NCBI RefSeq assembly: GCF_044502415.1
Contig: NZ_CP172402.1
Strand: one strand, 5' to 3'
Source: Haloimpatiens lingqiaonensis
Lineage (GTDB): Bacteria > Bacillota > Clostridia > Clostridiales > Clostridiaceae
Length of the DNA stretch: 64,000 nucleotides
The notes under the pieces were generated by a model, which worked only from the letters and a program-made list of their open reading frames with translations, did no database searches and was not told the DNA's origin. Both the position numbers and the translations under genes were made by a program. Positions 17,611 through 26,084 of this stretch are shown one piece after another (position 1 is the stretch's first letter; every line of letters begins with the position of its first letter).

Positions 17611-19405
17611 ATGTCAGTATGTGGAAACTGTAAAACTTGTGCGTCAGCAGATAAAGTATTGGAAGGATTTATATCAAAAATGGATTTGGAGACTTCACAC
17701 CACAGGGTAGAAGCCCAAAAGGTTAAATGTGGATTTGGACAAAAGGGAGTTTGTTGCAGATTGTGTGCTAATGGACCTTGCAGAATCACACCAAAATCAC
17801 CAAGAGGAGTATGTGGTGCCAATGCAGACACTATAGTAGCTAGAAACTTCTTAAGATCAGTGGCAGCTGGAGCTGGATGTTACCTTCATATAGTAGAAAG
17901 CACTGCAAGAAATTTAAAAGCTTTAGGTGAATCTAAAGGAAAATTAAAAGGAGAAGCTGCCCTAAATAGATTAGCTGAAATGTTCCAAATAAATGAATAT
18001 GATATGCATAAAAAAGCTGTTTTGGTTGCAGATGCAGTTTTAAAAGACTTATACAAGCCAAGATTTGAAAAAATGGATATAGTTGAAAAGATGGCTTACA
18101 AGCCAAGATTCGAAACTTGGAAGAAGCTTAACATATTACCAGGAGGAGCAAAATCAGAAGTATTTGACGCTGTAGTAAAGACTTCTACAAACTTAAGCAG
18201 TGATCCAGTAGAAATGCTTTTACATTGCTTGAATCTAGGCATATCCACAGGACTTTATGGACTTACACTTACAAACCTTTTAAACGATGTTATGCTTGGA
18301 GAGCCAGTTATAAGACAAGCTAAGGTTGGATTTAAAGTTATAGACAAGAACTATATAAACATAATGATAACAGGACATCAGCACTCAATAATAGCTCATC
18401 TTCAAGACAGATTAATAGAAGATGATGTGGTGGAGAAGGCTAAAAAAGTTGGAGCTAAGGGCTTTAGATTAGTAGGATGTACTTGCGTAGGACAAGACTT
18501 ACAGTTAAGAGGAGAGCACTATAAAGAAGTATTCTCAGGTCATGCAGGTAATAACTTTACCAGTGAAGCATTAATAGCCACTGGTGCCGTGGATGCTGTA
18601 GTATCAGAGTTTAACTGTACACTTCCAGGTATTGAGTCTATTTGTGAAGAGTTTAAGGTTAAAAATATCTGTTTAGATGACGTAGCAAAGAAAGCTAATG
18701 CGGAATATGTGAAGTATTCTTTTGAAGAAAGAGAAAAAATCAGTGAATATATAATAGAAAAATCTATAGAAAGCTATAAAGAAAGATGTGGAGAAGTTAA
18801 GGTAAATATACCAACAAATCATGGTTGTGATGATGTTATAACAGGTGTAAGTGAAATCTCTCTTAAAAACTTCCTAGGTGGAACATGGAAGCCACTATTA
18901 GACTTAATAGCTTCTGGAAAAATTAAAGGGGTAGCTGGAGTTGTTGGCTGTTCTAACTTAACAGCTATGGGACACGATGTGTTTACAGTAGAGTTAACTA
19001 AAGAACTTATAAAGAGAGACATTATAGTGCTTTCAGCAGGATGCTCAAGCGGAGGACTTGAAAATGTAGGACTTATGTCACCATCAGCTGCAAAACTTGC
19101 TGGAGACAACTTAAGAGAAGTGTGTGAAAGCTTAGGAATTCCACCAGTTTTAAATTTTGGACCATGTTTAGCTATAGGAAGACTTGAAATTGTAGCTACA
19201 GAGCTTGCTAAAGAATTAGGAATAGACATTCCACAGCTTCCATTGGTATTATCAGCACCACAATGGTTAGAAGAGCAAGCTTTAGCAGATGGAGCCTTTG
19301 GGTTAGCTCTTGGCTTACCTCTACACCTTGCTATATCACCATTTATAGAAGGAAGTAAGGTAGTAACTACAGTGTTGACAGAATCTCTTAAAGATTTAAC
19401 AGGAG
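17611..19405 (+). CDS. cooS: Anaerobic carbon-monoxide dehydrogenase catalytic subunit, 5' exon (interrupted by IStron)
   Basis: Ni-Fe CO dehydrogenase family. The N-terminus carries the cysteines for the D and B clusters (VCGNCKTC, KCGFGQKGVCCRLCANGPC). Later cysteine segments match the C-cluster region: LLHCLNLG, GCTCVGQDL, EFNCTLPG, VVGCSNL, LSAGCSSGG, NFGPCLAIGR. Many flanking residues differ from canonical CODH, so it is a divergent clade member. Unspliced, it would stop at 19410 after 599 residues. The expected last 30 residues are found in frame at 21435-21526, and joining them gives 628 residues, the normal family length. GGAGG precedes the ATG. cooF and a flavoprotein follow. Confidence 0.88.
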
Positions 19406-19479
19406 TGTAACTAACAGTTACAAATAAGTTATAAAAAGTTATAATTCTCTGTAAAGTTTTACAACTTTTAACTTAGAAA

Positions 19480-19925
19480 ATTGTTGACAGCCTCCCATGT
19501 TCGTAAAGAGCATGGAGAGATGTACGAGATACATCCAAAATCCTTTGAATTGCTGGAAACCCCTAAAGCTAACTAAACTACAACGCAAGGATGAAAAAGG
19601 CCTAAGCGTGATAGTTGCGAAAGCGGAAAAAATTAGTTAGATGGCATAAGGTTAAATCCTAAGTGCGCCAATCTTATGGTTAAAAACCGTTAGGTTGCGA
19701 TAATGGGCAATCAGCAGGTAAGCCTCGAAAAGAGGAAACTTCAACGACTATCCTGTGATGGGAGTACACTACAAGCTATTGGTAGTGGAAGTGGAGGACA
19801 CCTTATATTAATTGACAATTGACAATTGACAATTGACAATGGACAATTTAATTGAGGTGATGATATAGTCTACGCTCATATGAAAGTATGAGAAGTTCAT
19901 GAGTTTTACAAGACTTTGAGAACTG
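19480..19925 (+). ncRNA. Group I intron ribozyme core
   Basis: Conserved group I elements are visible in order: the P3-P4 region AATTGCTGGAAACCCCTAAAG (about 19537-19557), the P6/P7 region GGGCAATCAGCAGG with TTCAACGACTATCC (about 19704-19753), and GATGATATAGTCT near 19858-19871. A candidate guide sequence at 19484-19495 (TTGAC, AGC, then the CTCC of CCTCC) can pair with both exon ends. The intron would start at the left transposon end and finish at the right end after tnpB, so the whole element is the intron. Splicing needs only guanosine and Mg in vitro for this class. Confidence 0.85.
19811..19845 (+). repeat. Heptamer tandem repeat in the IStron
   Basis: Four perfect ATTGACA units followed by one ATGGACA, located between the ribozyme core and the last conserved intron block, probably in a peripheral loop. 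Repeat number is likely to vary between copies. Confidence 0.85.
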
Positions 19926-20112
19926 CTTAGTATTAGCGATATTAGGTGAATATGCGTAAAACTTGTAAGAAGTTATAAATATATAATGCAATCATTAATT
20001 TCAATACAGTATAAATTTTTAACTTTAAAATCTAAAATCTTACCACTTTATAGTATTAACTTATAACCTTAGTAATATAGGGAATAATAATACTAGAAGG
20101 TGAGGTGAGATA

Positions 20113-21243
20113 ATGATTAAGGCAATAAAAATAAGATTAAAACCTACTAATGAGCAGGAAATATTAATGTTTAAATCCGTAGGATGCGCAAGGTTTGCTT
20201 ACAACTGGGGACTTTCAAAATGGGAAGAGATGAACAAAAATGGACTTAAACCCTCAAAGGCAAAAGTAAGATCAGATTTTAATAATAGTATTAAAAAGAA
20301 TAAAGATTATGAGTGGTTAAATGAAGTATCTGCTCAAGTTACACAATATGCCTTTGAAGATTTAAATAGTGCCTATGATAATTTCTTTAAAGGATTATCA
20401 AAACATCCTAGGTTTAAAACCAAAAGACATTCTAAAAAATCCTTTTATGTTAGATATGATGCCATTAAATTTAACCATGGAAAAGTCAATATAGAGAAAA
20501 TAGGTAAAGTTAAGTATAAAACCAATTATAGTATACCCAATTTGCCTAAATATAATAATCCAAGATGCTATTTTGACGGTAGGTATTGGTATTTAACATT
20601 GGGGTTTGAGCACAATGAAAACCAAGTTGAGCTAAATAAAGATTTATCTTTAGGTATTGATTTAGGATTAATGAATTTAGCCATTGTAAATTGTCTAGGG
20701 AAACCTATTAAAAACATTAATAAGTCTTTAAAAGTTAGAAAGTTAAAAAAGAAATTAAAAAGATTGCAAAGAAAAGTATCAAGAAAATATGAAGCGAATA
20801 GACAGGAAAATAAATTTATAAAAACTAAAAATATATTAAAAACAGAAAGACAAATTAAATTAGTCCATAGAAAGCTAAACTATATAAGACTAAATCATAT
20901 TCATCAGGCTACTAATAAAATAGTTAAACTAAGGCCTTATAGAATCGTCATGGAAGATTTAAATATAAGTGGAATGATGAAAAACAAACACTTAGCAAAG
21001 GCAATTCAAGAGCAATGTTTTTATGAATTTATAAGACAAATAAAATATAAATGTGAATTTAATGGAATAGAATTTTTCATGGCAGATAGATTTTATCCAA
21101 GTTCTAAAACTTGTAGCTCTTGTGGAAACATTAAAGAAAATTTAAAGCTAAAAGATAGAATTTATGTATGCCCTAAATGTGGACTAAAAATAGACAGAGA
21201 TAAAAACGCTTCAATTAATCTTGGTAACTATAAATTAGCATAA
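20113..21243 (+). CDS. tnpB: TnpB, RNA-guided RuvC nuclease of the IStron
   Basis: 376 residues, full length for IS605-family TnpB. It has an N-terminal helix-turn-helix-like region, a RuvC core with D183 (GIDLGL), E281 (VMEDLNI) and D363 (DRDKNAS), and a zinc ribbon C334-C337/C353-C356 (CSSCG, CPKCG). All catalytic residues are present, so it should be active. TnpB cuts donor or empty target sites beside a transposon-specific motif, guided by RNA from the element's right end, which favours retention of the element. GGTGAGGTGA precedes the ATG. It is encoded inside the group I intron. Confidence 0.95.
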   Translation: MIKAIKIRLKPTNEQEILMFKSVGCARFAYNWGLSKWEEMNKNGLKPSKAKVRSDFNNSIKKNKDYEWLNEVSAQVTQYAFEDLNSAYDNFFKGLSKHPRFKTKRHSKKSFYVRYDAIKFNHGKVNIEKIGKVKYKTNYSIPNLPKYNNPRCYFDGRYWYLTLGFEHNENQVELNKDLSLGIDLGLMNLAIVNCLGKPIKNINKSLKVRKLKKKLKRLQRKVSRKYEANRQENKFIKTKNILKTERQIKLVHRKLNYIRLNHIHQATNKIVKLRPYRIVMEDLNISGMMKNKHLAKAIQEQCFYEFIRQIKYKCEFNGIEFFMADRFYPSSKTCSSCGNIKENLKLKDRIYVCPKCGLKIDRDKNASINLGNYKLA

Positions 21244-21434
21244 TATCACCTAAAAGATAATGCTAATGTATACCCTGCGTTGTGGGGAAATTCAAGTCCT
21301 TGGAGAGTTACACAAACTAGAGTAGAATAATTAATTATTCAAAATAGAACTCTATGAGCAGGAAATGTTATTTGGTAACGAATAACGCAAGTAAAATTTA
21401 TATATTTATAACTTTTTATAAGTTTTATGCAACG
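21244..21434 (+). ncRNA. Guide-RNA (omega-RNA) scaffold and intron 3' end
   Basis: Non-coding structured sequence from the tnpB stop to the element's right end. In IS605-type elements the TnpB guide RNA scaffold ends exactly at the right end and the guide is the adjoining host DNA. Here the guide would begin GTCAATTGATTATAGAAGG in the cooS 3' exon. The same RNA segment is the 3' part of the intron, so splicing and guide-RNA production compete for one transcript. The exact 5' end of the scaffold is not visible. Confidence 0.7.
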
Positions 21435-21526
21435 GTCAATTGATTATAGAAGGTGATGTTAAAGCCGCAGCAGATAAATTAGAAGCTATAGTTCTTGATA
21501 GAAGAAGCAAATTGGGACTTAAATAA
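21435..21526 (+). CDS. cooS: CODH catalytic subunit, 3' exon
   Basis: The last 30 codons of cooS, reading GQLIIEGDVKAAADKLEAIV and then LDRRSKLGLK before TAA at 21524-21526. This resembles the normal C-terminus of CODH subunits (GDVxxAADxLE) and has no start codon of its own. It is translated only after the IStron is spliced from the mRNA or excised from DNA. The stop lies 34 bases before cooF. Confidence 0.85.
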
Positions 21527-21560
21527 ATTACTGTATTTATATAGGTCGGGGGGAGCGTTT

Positions 21561-22004
21561 ATGAGAAGGATAATGATAAATAAGGATCTATGTGAAGGAT
21601 GTCTAAACTGTGTTCTTGCCTGTATGGCAGAGCATGGTTTGGAGAATAAATCCATAGAAGAACTAGATCTTGAAAATACAGAAAGTGAAAGCAGAAATCA
21701 TATAGAAATAGATATGCATGAAAAGAAGACTCCAATATTCTGCAGACATTGTGATAACCCAGAGTGTGTAAATACATGTACTACAGGAGCTATGACAAAG
21801 GATCCTGAAACAGGGATAGTTTCTTACAATAGGGATAAATGTGCATCCTGCTTTATGTGTGTTATGAGCTGCCCTTATGGAGTTTTGAAGCCAGGTGGTA
21901 AAGATAAAAAATCCATAATAAAATGTGATTTATGTGGTGGCAGAGAAACACCAAGATGCATTGAAAACTGTCCTACGGGAGCTATTTATATAGAGGAGGT
22001 GTAG
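21561..22004 (+). CDS. cooF: CooF-like four-cluster ferredoxin
   Basis: 147 residues with four Cys clusters in the HycB/CooF pattern: CEGCLNCVLAC, CRHCDNPECVNTC, CASCFMCVMSCPYG and CDLCGGRETPRCIENCP. It should bind four [4Fe-4S] clusters and carry electrons from CooS to the next acceptor. The ATG at 21561 follows GGGGGGAG. It begins 34 bases after the restored cooS stop and ends four bases before the flavoprotein gene, so the three are one operon whose leader includes the IStron. Confidence 0.9.
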   Translation: MRRIMINKDLCEGCLNCVLACMAEHGLENKSIEELDLENTESESRNHIEIDMHEKKTPIFCRHCDNPECVNTCTTGAMTKDPETGIVSYNRDKCASCFMCVMSCPYGVLKPGGKDKKSIIKCDLCGGRETPRCIENCPTGAIYIEEV

Positions 22005-22008
22005 GTGC

Positions 22009-23232
22009 GTGAAGTACGTAATAATAGGAGCTAGTGCAGCTGCACTTTCAGCGGCTAAAACCTTGAGAGAACTGGATAAATATAGTCAAATAGTCATGCT
22101 ATCTAAAGATCAAAATATTTATTCAAGATGCTTACTTCATCATTATATAGGTGGAGAACGAAGCTTAGAAGAATTATCCTTTGTGGAAGAAGATTTTATG
22201 GAAAGATACAACATAAGGTGGATAAAGGGAATTAATGTTAGGAATATAGATATAAAGAACAAGTGCGTAGAATTACAAGGATGGTATAAAGAATTTTATG
22301 ATAAACTTTTGATAGCTTCAGGTTCCTATGCAGCTATTCCGCCTATTAAAAACTTAAAGGAAGGAAATGAGGTTTACACCTTAAGAGATATAGAAGATGC
22401 AAAAGTTATAAAGGAACAGTCAAAAGATGTAAAAAAAGCTTTGGTAATAGGAGCAGGTCTTGTGGGCATAGATGCCACCATGGGATTAATAGAAAATGGT
22501 GTAAAGGTAGAACTAGTGGAAATGGGTGAGAGGATTCTTCCTTTGCAGCTAGATAAAAGGGCAGCTAAAACTTATGAAGATTTATTAAGGAGCCATAATG
22601 TTAGAATTTCAACAGGTATAGGGGTTGCAGAAGCAATATTAAATAGAGCGGGCAACGTAAAGGGTGCTAAACTTACTAATGGAGAGGAAATAGAATGTGA
22701 CATAATAGTGGTAGCAGCAGGGGTAAGACCTAATGTAAGTTTTATAAATGATGAGGAAATAAAGATAGACAGGGGTATAGTTGTAAATAATAGATGTGAA
22801 ACTACAGTAAAAGATATATATGCAGCAGGAGATGTTACTTTTACAGCGCCTATTTGGCCAATAGCCGTTAAACAGGGAAAGGTTGCAGCGTGCAATATGG
22901 CAGGTAGGGAAGAAAATTTAGAGGATAAATTTGGACTAAAGAATTCTATGAACTTTTTCAATGTTCCTACGGTATCTTTAGGAATGGTAGAACCAGAAGA
23001 TAGTAGCTATACAGTAGAAATAGTTGATAAAAATAATTTATACAAAAAAATCATACATAAAGATGGAATAATTTATGGAGCAATATTTCAAGGGGATATT
23101 TCATATTGTGGGGTATTTACAGAACTAATAAAAAACAAGATAAATATTAGCAGCTTAAAGAAGGATTTATTTGAAATAAGCTTTTCAGATTTCTTTCATA
23201 TAAAGGAAAATGGTGAATTTAGTTATAATTAA
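22009..23232 (+). CDS. NAD(P)/FAD-dependent oxidoreductase of the CODH operon
   Basis: 407 residues, pyridine-nucleotide disulfide oxidoreductase class (rubredoxin or NADH-oxidase-like). An N-terminal FAD Rossmann motif reads VIIGASAAALSAAKTLRE, the NAD-binding motif is ALVIGAGLVGIDATMGL (about 145-160), and the FAD-closing motif is VKDIYAAGDVTF. It starts at GTG 22009, with GAGGAGGTG upstream inside the end of cooF. CooS-CooF-flavoprotein operons are thought to pass CO electrons to NAD(P). That assignment is by context. No redox-active Cys pair is obvious. Confidence 0.85.
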   Translation: MKYVIIGASAAALSAAKTLRELDKYSQIVMLSKDQNIYSRCLLHHYIGGERSLEELSFVEEDFMERYNIRWIKGINVRNIDIKNKCVELQGWYKEFYDKLLIASGSYAAIPPIKNLKEGNEVYTLRDIEDAKVIKEQSKDVKKALVIGAGLVGIDATMGLIENGVKVELVEMGERILPLQLDKRAAKTYEDLLRSHNVRISTGIGVAEAILNRAGNVKGAKLTNGEEIECDIIVVAAGVRPNVSFINDEEIKIDRGIVVNNRCETTVKDIYAAGDVTFTAPIWPIAVKQGKVAACNMAGREENLEDKFGLKNSMNFFNVPTVSLGMVEPEDSSYTVEIVDKNNLYKKIIHKDGIIYGAIFQGDISYCGVFTELIKNKINISSLKKDLFEISFSDFFHIKENGEFSYN

Positions 23233-23321
23233 TTCAGATTTATTTGTTATAAGATAGCAACTAAAATTTAAAATATAAAATCTTGAAATATACATCTAAG
23301 TTACTTAGTCATTTAGCTTAA

Positions 23322-23366
23322 CAAAAGGCTATCTCAAAATATAATATTTGAGGTAGCCTCTTTTGT
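23322..23366 (+). terminator. Terminator of the coo operon
   Basis: AAAGGCTATCTCAAA pairs with TTTGAGGTAGCCTCTTTT, ending in a T-rich run. About 90 bases after the flavoprotein stop. Confidence 0.8.
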
Positions 23367-23526
23367 GCAGATTTAATTTTAAAAATATTAATAAAAACAT
23401 ATAAAATTTGAAATTTATACTAATGAAAAAGGTTAAAATTACGTAAGCGTCAAAAATTAAGTATCTAGAAAACATACCCTCTCATTGATAAACTTAAGTA
23501 AAAGATTATCAATGGGAGGTTTACTT

Positions 23527-23859
23527 ATGTATAAAAAATTAGATAATGATGCTTGGGAGGAATATTTAAATAAATTTAACTCTGTTAAAGATACAATAAC
23601 AGTGAAAGATTTCTGTGCTGAGAATAACCTTAATAAGAGTCAATTTTATTACCATAAAAAAAGAGTAGAAAAGGCAATTGAAAGTAAAGAACCTGTTTTT
23701 CAGGCTATTTCTTTGAATAGTAAAGTTGATAATACTAAAGAAAATAAATCTACATTAAAAGAAGTAAAAATTAATGTAGGCAATGCTAATATCCTTATTC
23801 CTGTTAGCGAAGCTACTTTAATAACAGCAATAATTAAGGAGTTAATTCTAAAATGTTAA
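23527..23859 (+). CDS. tnpA: IS66 family accessory protein TnpA
   Basis: 110 residues, IS66 Orf1. The N-terminal helix-turn-helix (VKDFCAENNLNKSQFYYHKKRV) fits a DNA-binding role, followed by a beta-rich C-terminus. The ATG at 23527 follows GGGAGG. Its last codons overlap the tnpB start by 7 bases, as usual in IS66. Confidence 0.85.
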   Translation: MYKKLDNDAWEEYLNKFNSVKDTITVKDFCAENNLNKSQFYYHKKRVEKAIESKEPVFQAISLNSKVDNTKENKSTLKEVKINVGNANILIPVSEATLITAIIKELILKC

Positions 23860-24203
23860 ATATAGATAAGGTAGAAAAAGTCTATCTTGCCTGCGGTTAT
23901 ACGGATTTAAGAAAAAGTATTGATGGTTTAGTTATGATAGTGCAAAACCAATTTAAGTTAGATCCTTTTGATAAAGCACTATTTGTTTTTTGCAACAAGA
24001 AAATGGATAAATTAAAAATTCTTCACTTTGACGAAGGTTTTTGGCTATATTATCACCGTTTAGAAGCTAATCGCTTCAAATGGCCAGCGACAGCTGCCGA
24101 TGCATTAAAGATTAATATTGATGAATTACGTTGGCTTTTAAAAGGCTATGAAGTAAGAACAAAATCTAAATTTAAACCTGTAAAAGCAAGTAACTATTAT
24201 TAA
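23853..24203 (+). CDS. tnpB: IS66 family accessory protein TnpB
   Basis: 116 residues, IS66 Orf2 (PF05717). It has the family signature VYLACGYTDLRKSIDGL, then FVFCNKKMDKLKIL and the GFWLYYHRLEANRFKWP segment. It is required with TnpA for IS66 transposition, though its biochemical role is unresolved. It is unrelated to the RNA-guided TnpB at 20113 despite the shared name. Confidence 0.92.
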   Translation: MLNIDKVEKVYLACGYTDLRKSIDGLVMIVQNQFKLDPFDKALFVFCNKKMDKLKILHFDEGFWLYYHRLEANRFKWPATAADALKINIDELRWLLKGYEVRTKSKFKPVKASNYY

Positions 24204-24217
24204 AAAAATATCAACTT

Positions 24218-24250
24218 TGAACCCTTGAAGTATAGTAATTTCAAGGGTTT
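24218..24250 (+). other. Hairpin between IS66 tnpB and tnpC
   Basis: AACCCTTGAA and TTCAAGGGTT are perfect inverted arms followed by TTGTGG, in the 89-base gap between the IS66 tnpB and tnpC. It could attenuate expression of the transposase. Confidence 0.55.
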
Positions 24251-24292
24251 TGTGGTATAATAGAAATATCAAATAAAGCTAAAGGGGTAACT

Positions 24293-25927
24293 ATGAGTCA
24301 CGAATTTTTAACTAATGAGCTTGATGAAAATACAAAAGCATTAATTGAAAAAATGGAAAATGAAATTAATGAAAAAGATAAAGAATTGAGCTCAAAAGAT
24401 GAAGAAATAAGAAAACTTAAAAATGAATTAGAATTCTTAAAAGGTGTTATATCTAATAGAAATAGAAAGATATTTGGAGCATCCAGTGAACAAGTAGATG
24501 TTAATCAATTATCTTTTTTTAACGAGGCTGAAAAACATAGTGATTCAAAGGTAGAAGAACCTACTTTAGAGGAAATTACATATAAAAGAGCTAAGAAAAG
24601 CAATTATACTGGAAAGAAAGACAATTTAGCTAATTTAGAAAGAGTTGTTGTTGAACATAAATTAGAAGGTGAGGATCTTAACTGCAGAGAATGTGGTGAA
24701 GAGCTTACTCCTATCGGAGTTAAATCTAGAAAAGAGATTGTTAAATACATTCCTGCTAAATTAATAATTGAGGAGCATGTTATTTATAGCTACGCTTGTA
24801 AAACATGCGAAAGAGCCACTGGTGAAAGTAAAATAGTTTCACCAGAAGCCCCTAAAACAATTTTTTATAATAGCATGGCCTCAAATGAGTTAATTGCACA
24901 TACTCTAATACTTAAATATCAACATGCAATGCCACTATATAGGCAAGAAACTTACTTTGATATGATGGGAGCTACTCTTTCAAGGCAAACTCTATGCAAT
25001 TGGACTATGTCTGCAGCAACAGCTTTGGAACCTATATATAACCATATGAAAAAAGAATTGCTTAGCCGTAATTACATTCATGCTGATGAAACTACTCTTA
25101 AAGTAATTAATGATAATGGCAAAGATTCTAAATCTAAAAAGTATATGTGGCTATATATGAGTGACACCAATTTAAAGCCAGTAATTTTGTATGATTATCA
25201 GAGTACTAGATCAAGCTCTTGCCCTAAAAATTTCTTAGGAGATTTTAAAGGTTTTCTCCAAACGGATGGATATACTGGATACAATTCCGTCAGCGGAGCT
25301 ACAAGGGTATATTGTTTAGCTCATATAAGAAGATACTTTCATAATATAATAGTAGATTTAGATGAAGAAGCTCTAAAAAATTCTAGAGGATTAATAGGGT
25401 TTAATTATTGTGAGCAAATTTATAAGCTTGAAAAAGAACTTAGAGAATCTTATTCAAGTGATGAAAATTATTATGATATTAGATTTAAAATAAGAGCCGA
25501 GAAACTAGCTCCAATTATAGATAGCTTTATTGATTATGTTGAAAGAGAAATAAAAGATGCTCTTCCAAGAAGTCCGTTAGGTAAGGCACTTGAGTATGCT
25601 AAAAAGCATTTACCAGGATTAAAAAATGTATTATTAGATGGTTCTCTAGAAGTTGATAATAATGCTGCGGAAAGAGCAATTAAGCCTTTCGTTATAGGAA
25701 GAAAAAATTTCTTATTTGCTAACACTGCTAAGGGTGCAACTGCAAGTAGCAATATTTATAGTATTGTTGAAACTGCCAAGGCTAATAATTTAGTTGTAGA
25801 AAGGTACTTAGTCTATCTATTTGATAATCTATCAAAGATAGATATATACGATAGCGAAAGCTTAGAGAATCTTATGCCTTGGAATGATAAGATTCCTGAA
25901 AATATGAAAATTAAAGATAAAAAATAA
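24293..25927 (+). CDS. tnpC: IS66 family transposase TnpC
   Basis: 544 residues. The N-terminus is a coiled coil (about 15-55), followed by a zinc-binding segment (CRECGEEL...CKTCERA), then the DDE core: HADETTLKV (Asp), LQTDGYTGY (Asp) and LEVDNNAAERAIKPFVIGRKNFLFA (Glu). Full length. AGGGGTAA precedes the ATG. A hairpin at about 25933-25968 follows as terminator. Confidence 0.95.
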   Translation: MSHEFLTNELDENTKALIEKMENEINEKDKELSSKDEEIRKLKNELEFLKGVISNRNRKIFGASSEQVDVNQLSFFNEAEKHSDSKVEEPTLEEITYKRAKKSNYTGKKDNLANLERVVVEHKLEGEDLNCRECGEELTPIGVKSRKEIVKYIPAKLIIEEHVIYSYACKTCERATGESKIVSPEAPKTIFYNSMASNELIAHTLILKYQHAMPLYRQETYFDMMGATLSRQTLCNWTMSAATALEPIYNHMKKELLSRNYIHADETTLKVINDNGKDSKSKKYMWLYMSDTNLKPVILYDYQSTRSSSCPKNFLGDFKGFLQTDGYTGYNSVSGATRVYCLAHIRRYFHNIIVDLDEEALKNSRGLIGFNYCEQIYKLEKELRESYSSDENYYDIRFKIRAEKLAPIIDSFIDYVEREIKDALPRSPLGKALEYAKKHLPGLKNVLLDGSLEVDNNAAERAIKPFVIGRKNFLFANTAKGATASSNIYSIVETAKANNLVVERYLVYLFDNLSKIDIYDSESLENLMPWNDKIPENMKIKDKK

Positions 25928-26084
25928 ATTAATCCTAGTAAAGCATATTCTTGCCTTACTAGGATATTTTAATACTATTCTTGGAATTATTAAAGGTGCT
26001 AAAACTTTGACGCTTACAAAATTACGATATTATTATAGATTAATAAAAAAATGTAATATATAATCTAATTTTGGGAGGGAAGAA

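Larger units (their letters stand above)
19406..21434 (+). mobile_element. IStron: IS605-type element fused to a group I intron, with tnpB
   Basis: A 2,029-base insertion (ends uncertain by one base: 19406-21434 or 19407-21435) interrupts cooS. Order: left-end hairpin GTAAC-TAACA-GTTAC (19407-19421), group I intron core, tnpB, guide-RNA-like 3' region, right-end hairpin AACTT-TTTAT-AAGTT (21410-21424). There is no Y1 transposase, so it is not self-mobile. Removing it joins ACAGGAG to GTCAATTG in the cooS frame. Chimeric IStrons of this type are known from Clostridioides difficile (CdISt1) and other clostridia. The intron keeps the host mRNA readable. Confidence 0.88.
23443..26017 (+). mobile_element. 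Intact IS66-family insertion sequence
   Basis: 2,575 bp. Terminal inverted repeats GTAAGCGTCAAA (23443-23454) and TTTGACGCTTAC (26006-26017) start with the IS66 hallmark GTAAGCG. The 8-bp target duplication AAAATTAC is perfect at 23435-23442 and 26018-26025. All three genes are open. The perfect duplication shows a simple insertion, probably recent. It lies between the coo operon terminator and the MCP gene and interrupts neither. Confidence 0.97.

Noticed and set aside
19408..19410. CooS simply ending at 599 residues
   Set aside because: The expected C-terminus is present in frame 2,029 bases later, with intron and transposon signals in between.
20113..21243. TnpB as part of a CRISPR Cas12 locus
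   Set aside because: No repeat array, Cas1 or Cas2. Length and zinc ribbon fit IS605 TnpB inside an intron.
21495..21560. Longer N-terminus for CooF
   Set aside because: The extra 22 residues are the cooS tail read in another frame. The ATG at 21561 has its own GGGGGGAG.
24953..25760. Minus-strand open frames inside transposase and MCP genes
   Set aside because: They follow the codon structure of the real genes on the other strand and lack ribosome sites.
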